Assembly (NCBI GenBank): GCA_902475515.1
Contig: CABSAB010000047.1
Span: 1 to 8,194 of the forward strand
Length of the DNA stretch: 8,194 bases
Direction: 5' to 3'
DNA from: an uncultured Eubacteriales bacterium
Lineage (GTDB): Bacteria > Bacillota > Clostridia > Oscillospirales > Oscillospiraceae
The notes under the pieces are model-generated. The model saw only the letters and a list, made by a program, of their open reading frames with translations. It was not told the origin of the DNA and made no database searches. Of the stretch, positions 1 to 5,943 are shown in pieces. How positions within the stretch are numbered: the stretch's first letter is position 1; the number at the start of each line of letters is the position of its first letter. The position numbers and the translations under genes were made by a program.

Positions 1-881
1 TAAGCCGGAACCTCGATCTGCAAGCGGTGCTTGAAGAAGCTCTGGGCGGCCAGCCCGCGGCGGTGGTCATGACCCTGCAGGGGCGGATCTATCAAATCGA
101 CGCGAACCCCGTGCGTTCCGAGGGGCAGACCGTCGGCGCGGCCGTGTTCTTCTTTGATATCACGGAAAAGGAGCAGGCGGAACGGCTGCGCCGGGAGTTC
201 ACGGCCAATGTTTCCCATGAGCTGAAAACGCCGCTCCACGCCATTTCCGGCTATGCGGAGCTTTTGCAAAACGGCATGGTCAAGTCCGAGGATATTCAGC
301 CCTTTGCAGGCAAGATCTACGGTGAGACCCAGCGTCTGATCCGGCTTGTGGAGGACATCATCAGCCTTTCCCATCTGGATGAGGGGGCCGGGGATATGCA
401 GTGGGAGGAGACCGATCTGTATGCCCTGGCGGAGGAGACGGTGCGCAGCCTGGCCCCGGCCGCGGAGGCCGCCCGGGTAACGCTGGAATTGTCTGGACAG
501 CCGGCGGTTTTAACGGGCATTTCGCAGCTTTTGCACAGCATTCTCTATAACCTCTGTGACAACGGCATCAAGTATAACCACCCCGGCGGCCATGTGGCTG
601 TGGACGTAAGACCCGAGGCAGATGCCGTAGTCCTAACGGTTGCCGATACCGGCATCGGCATTGCGCCGGAGCATCAGTCCCGCGTTTTTGAGCGGTTCTA
701 CCGGGTGGATAAAAGCCGTTCCAAGGAGGTGGGGGGCACCGGCCTGGGCCTGTCCATCGTAAAGCACGCGGCAAAGATCCACGGCGCGGCAATTTCCCTC
801 CAAAGTGACGGCCAAACGGGGACGACAATTACTGTGCGGTTTCCAAAGGACAGCCCGGGACGGCAGCGCAGTTCCCTGTGA
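1..881 (+). CDS. Sensor histidine kinase, PhoR/WalK-like, 5' truncated by the window edge
   Basis: This is the cytoplasmic catalytic half of a two-component sensor kinase. It autophosphorylates on a histidine and passes the phosphate to a response regulator. The frame is open from base 3, so the true start lies outside the window. Residues below are counted from the valine codon at 27. Residues 1-48 look like the end of a PAS-type sensory domain, ending in FFDITEKEQ. The dimerisation/phosphoacceptor helix follows with FTANVSHELKTPL, and His64 is the phosphorylation site. The ATP-binding domain has an N box (NLCDNGIKYN, 175-184), G1 (DTGIGI, 207-212), F box (RVFERFYRVD, 219-228) and G2 (GGTGLGLSIVKH, 236-247), all intact. 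PAS-HisKA-HATPase order is typical of the PhoR/WalK/ResE group. Its cognate regulator would usually lie just upstream, outside the window. The signal sensed cannot be inferred. Confidence 0.95.
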   Translation, partial: SRNLDLQAVLEEALGGQPAAVVMTLQGRIYQIDANPVRSEGQTVGAAVFFFDITEKEQAERLRREFTANVSHELKTPLHAISGYAELLQNGMVKSEDIQPFAGKIYGETQRLIRLVEDIISLSHLDEGAGDMQWEETDLYALAEETVRSLAPAAEAARVTLELSGQPAVLTGISQLLHSILYNLCDNGIKYNHPGGHVAVDVRPEADAVVLTVADTGIGIAPEHQSRVFERFYRVDKSRSKEVGGTGLGLSIVKHAAKIHGAAISLQSDGQTGTTITVRFPKDSPGRQRSSL

Positions 882-898
882 TCCGCACCGGAAAAAAC

Positions 899-975
899 AA
901 ACAGCACGGATTGGACGATGTTCGGATTTTTGCGGCGTTTGCGCGCAAGATCCTGTCCAATCCGTGCTGTTTTTT
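899..975 (+). terminator. Long hairpin terminator between convergent genes (copy 1 of a repeated hairpin family)
   Basis: The arms ACAGCACGGATTGGAC (901-916) and GTCCAATCCGTGCTGT (955-970) are perfect reverse complements, and two more outer A-T pairs extend the stem to 18 bp. Six T follow on the plus strand (970-975). The left side carries A6 at 892-897, which would give a U tract on minus-strand RNA, so the element can terminate both the kinase (plus) and the LysR gene (minus). The 38-nt interior is unusually long for a plain terminator. It contains a 21-nt core at 931-951 that recurs with one mismatch at 4580-4600. Confidence 0.85.
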
Positions 976-1001
976 CGATGTGTCTTCTGCGTGTTTTTCC
1001 G

Positions 1002-1907
1002 TTATTTCAGCGCATCCGTTGCCTCCGTGTAGTCCACGATAAATTCAATAAACTTCTTTGCCGGTGCCGGCAAGCTGTCGTAATTCTGAAAAATAAACGC
1101 GATGCAGTAGGTCAGGCTTTCGTCCGCAAAGGGCACCACCCGGATGTTCGGATAGCGCGCCGCCACCGTAGCGCTGTCGATGGCCAGGAATACGCCCTTG
1201 CCCCGGTCCACCAGCTTATAAAGCTCGCTGATGTCGGCGGATTCGTAGATGATATTCGGCGTGAAGCCGCAGGCGCCCGCCTGATTGCGCAGGGTGTCGT
1301 GGTAGTGGGAACGCTTTTCCATTGCCAGGAAGTTCTCGTCTTTCAGCATCCCAAACTCCACCTGTTCCAGGCTTGCCAGGGGATTATCCTTGTGTACATA
1401 CAGCCGCAGGGGCAGAGTTTTGATGGGGATATGATCAAACCGCGGTCTGCTTTGGCTTTCTGAGATGTCCAGCATGCCGAAGTGCCGCTCGTCCGATTCC
1501 ACATAGGCGTCTACCTCCTGGCCGGTCATTTCCACGCGGTCCAGAAGGATCGACGGGTTTTCCTCCTGAAAGTCAAACAGCAGCTCCGTATCCAGTACGC
1601 CAAAAATCAGCGGCGCGCAGGCGAAGGTCACCTTTTGGGGCCGGCGCTCCAGATGGGCCATGGTCTGGCTCAGGGTGCTGCGGTAGCTGTGCACGATGGG
1701 ATTGAGCTGGTCATAGAAATACTGCCCGTCCTCTGTGAGGGTGCTGCCCTTGACGGTCCGCCGAAACAGCTTGCAGCCCAGCTCCTCCTCCAGGTTTTGT
1801 ATGCAGCGGCTCAGGGCCTGCTGGGAGATAAACAGCGCCTCCGCCGCCTGAGACATGGATTTGTAGCCGCAGGCCTCAATGAAATATTCAATGTGCTTAA
1901 ATTCCAT
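1002..1907 (-). CDS. LysR-family transcriptional regulator
   Basis: This is a DNA-binding regulator of the LysR family, about 301 residues, which is normal for the family. Residues 1-60 form the winged helix-turn-helix: MEFKHIEYFIEACGYKSMSQ, then AAEALFISQQALSRCIQNLE and ELGCKLFRR. Residues from about 90 to 290 match the periplasmic-binding-protein-like effector domain. The start at 1907 is preferred over the in-frame ATG at 1967 for three reasons: the helix-turn-helix begins at once, a G-rich ribosome binding site (GGGGGGA) lies 6-7 bases upstream, and a good promoter lies between the two ATGs, so the longer form would begin upstream of transcription. The gene is divergent from the NAD(P)H-binding oxidoreductase, the classic LysR arrangement for a regulator and its target. 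The effector is unknown. The 3' end converges on the kinase gene. Confidence 0.93.
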   Translation of the reverse strand: MEFKHIEYFIEACGYKSMSQAAEALFISQQALSRCIQNLEEELGCKLFRRTVKGSTLTEDGQYFYDQLNPIVHSYRSTLSQTMAHLERRPQKVTFACAPLIFGVLDTELLFDFQEENPSILLDRVEMTGQEVDAYVESDERHFGMLDISESQSRPRFDHIPIKTLPLRLYVHKDNPLASLEQVEFGMLKDENFLAMEKRSHYHDTLRNQAGACGFTPNIIYESADISELYKLVDRGKGVFLAIDSATVAARYPNIRVVPFADESLTYCIAFIFQNYDSLPAPAKKFIEFIVDYTEATDALK

Positions 1908-1938
1908 AGACGATCCCCCCGCCGGATGATTCGGGTCC

Positions 1939-1967
1939 AGTATACCAAGTTCCGGCCACAATTTCAA
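1939..1967 (-). promoter_or_regulatory. LysR gene promoter (sigma-A type)
   Basis: On the minus strand there is a -35 box TTGAAA (plus-strand 1962-1967), a 17-bp spacer, and a -10 box TATACT (1939-1944). This predicts a start near 1932 and a leader of about 25 nt before the ATG at 1907. The -35 box lies in the centre of the 1949-1981 dyad, so protein bound there should block this promoter. That fits LysR autorepression. Confidence 0.75.
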
Positions 1968-1981
1968 GTTGTGGCCGGAAC
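1949..1981. promoter_or_regulatory. Perfect 13-bp inverted repeat, probable LysR operator
   Basis: The arms GTTCCGGCCACAA (1949-1961) and TTGTGGCCGGAAC (1969-1981) flank a 7-nt centre. No T tract follows on either strand, so this is not a terminator. The centre (1965) lies about 65 bp upstream of the predicted start of the oxidoreductase transcript. LysR-type proteins usually place their high-affinity recognition site at that distance. A partial copy of one half (CGGCCATTTTCAA, 1989-2001, compare CGGCCACAATTTCAA at 1953-1967) overlaps the oxidoreductase -35 box, where the weaker activation site is expected. Binding by the adjacent LysR protein is inferred. Confidence 0.7.
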
Positions 1982-1994
1982 AAATTTTCGGCCA

Positions 1995-2023
1995 TTTTCA
2001 AAGGCCGCCTCACGGATTATACT
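1995..2023 (+). promoter_or_regulatory. Promoter of the NAD(P)H-binding oxidoreductase gene
   Basis: The -35 box TTTTCA (1995-2000), a 17-bp spacer and the -10 box TATACT (2018-2023) predict a start near 2030 and a leader of about 50 nt. The -35 box is a weak match, as expected for an activator-dependent promoter. It overlaps the partial operator half-copy at 1989-2001. Confidence 0.65.
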
Positions 2024-2079
2024 GAGGTCAGAACGAGGGAGGAACACTCCCGAAAGACAACATCTAGGAGGAATTTACC

Positions 2080-2709
2080 ATGAAAATTGCAGTGATTTGC
2101 GCGAGCGGAAAAGCCGGTAAGCTGATCGTAAAGGAAGCCGTTTCCAGGGGGCTGGATGTGACCGCCGTTGTCCGCGGTGAAAATCAGAGCGCGGCCGCAA
2201 AGGTCCTGCGGAAGGACCTGTTCGACCTGACCGCCGCCGATCTGAAGGAATTCGATGTGGTGATCGACGCCTTCGGTGCCTGGACGGAGGAGACGTTGCC
2301 CCTGCACAGCACCTCCCTGAAGCACCTGTGTGATATCCTCTCCGGCACGAACACCCGGCTGCTGGTGGTGGGCGGCGCCGGGAGCCTGTATGTAAACCCG
2401 GAGCATACCGCCGTCGTGTCCGACGGCCCGGATTTCCCGGACGTCTTCAAGCCCCTTGCCTCGGCAATGGCCCAGGCCCTCGGTGCCCTTCGCCAGAGAA
2501 ACGATGTGCGGTGGACCTACATCAGCCCCGCCGGGGATTTCCAGGCCGATGGCGCGCGCACCGGGAAGTATATCCTGGGCGGCGAGGAGTTGACCCTCAA
2601 CTCCAAGGGTGAAAGTGTCATCAGCTATGCGGACTATGCCATCGCCATGGTGGATGAAGCCGTCAGCGGCAAGCATATCCGGGAGCGCATCAGCGTGGTG
2701 GCGGACTGA
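2080..2709 (+). CDS. NAD(P)H-binding oxidoreductase, NADH-flavin reductase-like (atypical SDR)
   Basis: This 209-residue protein has a Rossmann fold of the NAD(P)H-binding (PF13460-like, COG2910-like) group of atypical short-chain dehydrogenases. The N-terminus MKIAVICASGKAGKLIVKEA carries the dinucleotide-binding loop. The first glycine of the usual GxxGxxG is a cysteine here (C7), giving CASGKAG. Further family signs are DVTAVVR after strand 2, DVVIDAFG (residues 59-66), LLVVGGAGSLY (residues 94-104), and WTYISPAGDF around 146-155. There is no YxxxK catalytic pair of classical SDRs, as usual for this group. An AGGAGG at 2066-2071, 8 bases before the ATG, fixes the start. It is divergent from the LysR gene and probably its target. 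The true substrate is unknown; members are often annotated as flavin or quinone reductases. A hairpin and a new promoter follow, so it is only loosely linked to the macrodomain operon. Confidence 0.88.
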   Translation: MKIAVICASGKAGKLIVKEAVSRGLDVTAVVRGENQSAAAKVLRKDLFDLTAADLKEFDVVIDAFGAWTEETLPLHSTSLKHLCDILSGTNTRLLVVGGAGSLYVNPEHTAVVSDGPDFPDVFKPLASAMAQALGALRQRNDVRWTYISPAGDFQADGARTGKYILGGEELTLNSKGESVISYADYAIAMVDEAVSGKHIRERISVVAD

Positions 2710-2732
2710 CAACGCCTTTTCCGCGTACATCC

Positions 2733-2760
2733 GGGGCCGGTCTTGCACCGGCCCCCATTT
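2733..2760 (+). terminator. Probable weak intrinsic terminator after the oxidoreductase gene
   Basis: GGGGCCGGT (2733-2741), a 5-nt loop CTTGC and ACCGGCCCC (2747-2755) form a perfect 9-bp G+C-rich stem. Only three T follow (2758-2760), so termination may be incomplete and some readthrough into the macrodomain gene is possible. The stem overlaps the -35 region of the next promoter. Confidence 0.6.
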
Positions 2761-2770
2761 GTGATATACT
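2743..2770 (+). promoter_or_regulatory. Promoter of the macrodomain-sirtuin operon
   Basis: The -35 box TTGCAC (2743-2748), a 16-bp spacer and the -10 box TATACT (2765-2770) with an upstream TG (extended -10, TGATATACT) predict a start near 2777, just before the ribosome binding site at 2781-2786. The -35 box is embedded in the loop and right arm of the preceding terminator hairpin. Confidence 0.6.
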
Positions 2771-2793
2771 GATTCCATAGGGAGGGATATCCG

Positions 2794-3618
2794 ATGACAA
2801 TGGATGAGAGACTGGATGCTCTGGTAGCGGCCTTTCGGGCAGAATCCGAGGAATATAAGCAATTAAGCGGCAGTACCAACGCGGAAAAGCGGAGCATACT
2901 GCGCGCCCTGATGAATGTCCGTGCCCCCGGCGGGATGGATCGGGCTGTCCTGGATATTCAGGACGCCTATCTGCAGGAACGGGCCGCGGAAAAGGGGATC
3001 GTGACCCTGCGGGATATTCCCACCATACGGGAACAGTATGGCGTTCGCGGCGCTTTGGCGGACACCCTGTCCCTTTGGCAGGGGGATATTACCCGGCTGG
3101 GCACAGATGCCATCGTCAACGCCGCCAACAATCAGATGCTGGGCTGTTTCCGTCCCATGCACAACTGCATCGACAACTGCATCCACAGCTTTGCGGGCGT
3201 CCAGCTCCGGGCGGAGTGTGACCGGCAGATGCAGCAGCTGCGCCGCCGCTATGGGGGAGATTATGTGCAGCCCACCGCCGTCCCCATGCTGACGGATGCC
3301 TATAACCTCCCGGCAAAAAAGGTCATCCATGTGGTGGGGCCCATCGTATCCGGGAAACTGACCCGGGCCTTGGAGCAGAGCCTTTCGGCCTGCTACCGGA
3401 ATGTGCTGGATCTATGCCTGGAACACGGCCTTTCCAGCGTCGCCTTCTGCTGTATTTCCACAGGCGTGTTTGCCTTTCCAAACAGGCGGGCGGCGGAGAT
3501 CGCCGTGGAGACTGTGACCGCATGGCTCAGCGCCCATCCGGACGGTGTGGCGCGTGTGATTTTCAATGTATTCAAGGACGAGGACCTGGGGCACTATGAG
3601 GACCTGCTCCGCGCCTGA
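2794..3618 (+). CDS. Zinc-dependent macrodomain protein-ADP-ribose hydrolase
   Basis: This 274-residue protein predictably removes ADP-ribose from proteins, reversing the action of the sirtuin encoded next to it. Residues 1-90 are a helical extension typical of the Zn-macro class. The macrodomain begins with LWQGDIT (94-100) and DAIVNAAN (105-112), the adenine/ribose-binding part. It continues with LGCFRPMHNCIDNCIH (116-131). By family knowledge C118, H123 and C125 there are the zinc ligands that set this class apart from ordinary MacroD enzymes. KKVIHVVGPIV (175-185) and CISTGVFAFP (220-229) are the core strand and the diphosphate-binding loop. All key residues are present. GGAGGG at 2781-2786, 7 bases before the ATG, supports the start. 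The sirtuin gene follows after 29 bases with no terminator, indicating one transcript. Confidence in the family is high; the protein substrate is unknown. Confidence 0.95.
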   Translation: MTMDERLDALVAAFRAESEEYKQLSGSTNAEKRSILRALMNVRAPGGMDRAVLDIQDAYLQERAAEKGIVTLRDIPTIREQYGVRGALADTLSLWQGDITRLGTDAIVNAANNQMLGCFRPMHNCIDNCIHSFAGVQLRAECDRQMQQLRRRYGGDYVQPTAVPMLTDAYNLPAKKVIHVVGPIVSGKLTRALEQSLSACYRNVLDLCLEHGLSSVAFCCISTGVFAFPNRRAAEIAVETVTAWLSAHPDGVARVIFNVFKDEDLGHYEDLLRA

Positions 3619-3647
3619 CCCTTTCCCAAAACCAAAGGAGCAATACC

Positions 3648-4538
3648 ATGTTTCAGATCATCAAGAAAAATCAAGCTGTCATGCAGGAGAGCCTTGCGGA
3701 TAAAATCAAGGCGGCAAAATCGGCCTTGCAAACCGCCGATGCCATCGTGATCGGCGCGGGCGCGGGGCTTTCCGACGCTGGGGGCATCCGGTACTCCAGC
3801 AGCCGCTTTACAGACAATTTTCCGGATTTTATCCAGAAATACGGCATGACGGATATGTATACCGCCGGATTCTATCCCTTTCAGACCCAGGAGGAGAAGT
3901 GGGCCTATTGGGCGCGGCACATCCACCTGAACCGCTATGCCGCCCCGGTGGGCGGGGTTTATACCCAGCTGCTGGAGCTGGTCCGGGATCAGCCACACTT
4001 TGTGATCACCACCAACGTAGATGCGCAGTTTTACCGGGCGGGGTTCGATCAAACGCACATCTGGGCCGTTCAGGGGGACTACGGAAAACTCCAGTGCAAA
4101 AGGGGCTGCCACGACCGGCTCTATGACAATCAGGAACTGGTGCAGACCATGCTGGAGCAGACGAAGGACTGCAAAATTCCCAGCGGTCTGGTGCCCAAAT
4201 GCCCCGTCTGCGGCGGCGGGATGGAGGTCAATATCCGCAAGGATATGTACTTTGTCCAGGATGCCCAGTGGTACGGGGAGGCCGGGCGGTATGAGACATT
4301 TTTGAACCGGGTCCAGGGGCAGAAGGTCGTGTTTCTGGAGCTGGGGGTCGGCTATAATACGCCCACCATCATTCGCCTGCCCTTTGAGCAGATGACTGCG
4401 GCGTTTCCAAATGCCACCCTGGTTCGAGTCAATCTCAGCTATCCCGATGTTCCGTCAAAATTGAAATCGAAAAGCATCTGCATTCAGGAGAATATTGCGG
4501 AAGTAATTTCCGATATTCGATCCGAATTCGGATTCTGA
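3648..4538 (+). CDS. Class M sirtuin (SirTM), NAD+-dependent protein ADP-ribosyltransferase type
   Basis: This 296-residue sirtuin-fold enzyme uses NAD+. Characterised class M sirtuins (SirTM of S. aureus and S. pyogenes) ADP-ribosylate a lipoylated GcvH-like carrier rather than deacetylate. The NAD-binding loop is GAGAGLSDAGG (36-46), followed by RYSSSRF. ITTNVDAQF (120-128) replaces the QNID-LH motif of classical sirtuins. WAVQGDYG (139-146) has glutamine where deacetylases have the catalytic histidine of their HG motif, a class M hallmark. C150, C154, C185 and C188 form a zinc site, and ELGVGYNTP (231-239) is the second nucleotide-binding element. AAAGGAG at 3634-3640, 7 bases before the ATG, supports the start. 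The gene is co-transcribed with the macrodomain hydrolase, giving a write/erase pair. The lipoyl-carrier and lipoate-ligase partners are not in this window, so the target here is open. Confidence 0.94.
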   Translation: MFQIIKKNQAVMQESLADKIKAAKSALQTADAIVIGAGAGLSDAGGIRYSSSRFTDNFPDFIQKYGMTDMYTAGFYPFQTQEEKWAYWARHIHLNRYAAPVGGVYTQLLELVRDQPHFVITTNVDAQFYRAGFDQTHIWAVQGDYGKLQCKRGCHDRLYDNQELVQTMLEQTKDCKIPSGLVPKCPVCGGGMEVNIRKDMYFVQDAQWYGEAGRYETFLNRVQGQKVVFLELGVGYNTPTIIRLPFEQMTAAFPNATLVRVNLSYPDVPSKLKSKSICIQENIAEVISDIRSEFGF

Positions 4539-4557
4539 CGCAAAACCGGTACAAAAC

Positions 4558-4624
4558 ACACAGCAGGGCATGGACGATCTGCGGCGTTTCCGCGCAAGAT
4601 TCCGTCCATGTCCTGCTGTTTTTT
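4558..4624 (+). terminator. Long hairpin terminator between convergent genes (copy 2 of the hairpin family)
   Basis: The arms ACAGCAGGGCATGGAC (4560-4575) and GTCCATGTCCTGCTGT (4604-4619) pair over 16 bp with one G-U wobble. Six T follow (4619-4624). The 28-nt interior can itself fold: ATCT (4577-4580) with AGAT (4597-4600), and GCGG (4581-4584) with CCGC (4590-4593) around a CGTTT loop. It terminates the sirtuin operon; the minus-strand U tract toward the AraC gene is weak. It shares the arm ends and a 21-nt core with the hairpin at 899-975. Confidence 0.85.
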
Positions 4625-4654
4625 CAAGATTTTCCGCCTCTAAATAAAAAAGGC

Positions 4655-5917
4655 TTATTGATTATCCGTACAATGCTGCCGGAACTCCCCCGGCGTCATG
4701 CCCTCCAGTTTTTTGAACACCCGCATAAAAACCCAGCGGTTGGAGAAGCCGGTTTGCAGGGCGATCTCGTCCAGGGTGCAGGCGGTCCCGCGCAGCAATT
4801 CTTTCGCTGCGGAAATGCGGACACTGTGGATATAATCCACCACACTGACGCCCATATCGGCCTTAAAGATCCGGGACAGATAGGAGGTGCTGATCCGAAA
4901 CTCCTGGGAAAGGGATGCCGCGCCAAGGGTCTGTTCTGCATAATGTGTCTGCACAAATTGCTCGATGACCGGCATCTTTTTATTCCGGGTGTCCTGCGGG
5001 GTGAAGAACTGGTCCTCCAGGGTCGCCAAAATGTCGTAGGCGGTATCCCGCATCTCCTGATAGGTCTTGGCCTGGCTCAGCTTTGGCAGCATCTGTGAAA
5101 AATCGGGGGTTTGCTCCAGGGCTGTACCGCGTTCCTGGGCAATGGTATGCAGCACCAGCTCCATCCGGGAAAACACAGACGCCAGCGTGCGCTCCAGGCT
5201 GCCGTGTGCTGAGCTTCCGGCCGCAATGAGCCGGTCCAACGTGGTGGCGGCATCGAAAAACGCGTGCTGCTGGATCTGCCGCCAGAAGATCAGTTCCAGA
5301 GAAAGAGGCCGTTCCACGTCCGGCTGCGCCGACGGGGAAAACTCGTATTGTGTGCAGACTGCCTCCGATTGGCCGGTCCGGCGTTCGGAAACGCCCACGG
5401 CTGAACGAAAAAGCCTTCTGGGGCCTTCCTCCATATTGGAGATATGGCTCATGGAAATGTGGGAAACACCGGTTTTTGCAGCTGTTTTTTGATGGGTCCG
5501 CAGCAGAGCGGTTTTCAAAAACATGCTGAGATCCGCGCCCGTCTGCCGGATGTCCCGCTGGGCGGGAAGGGTTACATTCAGCAGGCATACCACAGTTCCG
5601 CGCACCTCAAAGAAATACGGCTTTCCAAAGGCCTCCAGCATCTGTTCATATGCCTGCGCGACTGCCCGCAGGGGACTTTGCACAGGCGTCTCCCGCGGCT
5701 CCGAAGCGCCGCCGTGGAACAGAAGGCACATAAACCAGGGGGTCACGGCCTCGCCGAAGAAGTCGGGCAGTTCGTGCATCAACTGCCGGCTGAGCTGGTC
5801 ATCCTGAACGGCGCGCTCCATACGGGCTTGCAGCATCTCGCGGCGCAGCGTTTCGTTTTCCCGGCGCAAGGCCGCGTTTTCCTGCTGCAAGGCAAGCAGT
5901 TCTTGCCTATTTTCCAT
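4655..5917 (-). CDS. AraC-family transcriptional regulator with N-terminal leucine zipper
   Basis: This 420-residue DNA-binding regulator probably controls the adjacent solute-binding lipoprotein gene. Residues 5-40 form a coiled coil with a zipper register: leucines L10, L17 and L24 at d positions and N14, N21, M28 at a positions, a pattern typical of parallel dimers. Residues about 45-310 are a poorly conserved region, probably sensory or dimerising, with no membrane segment. The C-terminus (about 315-415) is the double helix-turn-helix of AraC proteins: LSQEFRISTSYLSRIFKADM, then YIHSVRISAAKELL, and the signature TLDEIALQTGFSN with FMRVFKKLEGMTPGEFR. There is no response-regulator receiver domain, unlike the YesN-type proteins that often accompany such lipoproteins. 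GGGAGGT lies 6 bases before the ATG. A terminator upstream and its own promoter indicate separate transcription from the lipoprotein gene. Confidence 0.92.
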   Translation of the reverse strand: MENRQELLALQQENAALRRENETLRREMLQARMERAVQDDQLSRQLMHELPDFFGEAVTPWFMCLLFHGGASEPRETPVQSPLRAVAQAYEQMLEAFGKPYFFEVRGTVVCLLNVTLPAQRDIRQTGADLSMFLKTALLRTHQKTAAKTGVSHISMSHISNMEEGPRRLFRSAVGVSERRTGQSEAVCTQYEFSPSAQPDVERPLSLELIFWRQIQQHAFFDAATTLDRLIAAGSSAHGSLERTLASVFSRMELVLHTIAQERGTALEQTPDFSQMLPKLSQAKTYQEMRDTAYDILATLEDQFFTPQDTRNKKMPVIEQFVQTHYAEQTLGAASLSQEFRISTSYLSRIFKADMGVSVVDYIHSVRISAAKELLRGTACTLDEIALQTGFSNRWVFMRVFKKLEGMTPGEFRQHCTDNQ

Positions 5918-5943
5918 GACGGCACCTCCCTGCGATCACTTCT

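Noticed and set aside
1908..1967. Longer LysR protein starting at 1967
   Set aside because: The 20 extra residues resemble no LysR N-terminus. They would include the promoter and operator, and the ATG at 1907 has its own G-rich ribosome binding site and begins the canonical helix-turn-helix.
1482..2120. A 212-codon open frame on the plus strand opposite the LysR gene
   Set aside because: It runs antisense through the LysR gene and across the divergent promoters into the start of the oxidoreductase gene, with no domain and no ribosome binding site. It is a shadow of the real genes.
2017..2862. A 281-codon open frame on the minus strand opposite the oxidoreductase gene
   Set aside because: It is antisense to the NAD(P)H-binding gene and extends through the terminator, promoter and start of the macrodomain gene. 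Its composition is that of a reversed frame.
899..4624. The two related hairpins as ends of a composite mobile element enclosing the LysR-to-sirtuin block
   Set aside because: There is no transposase, no target-site duplication visible at either hairpin, and both hairpins sit at natural operon ends with T tracts. A terminator-like repeat family explains them better.
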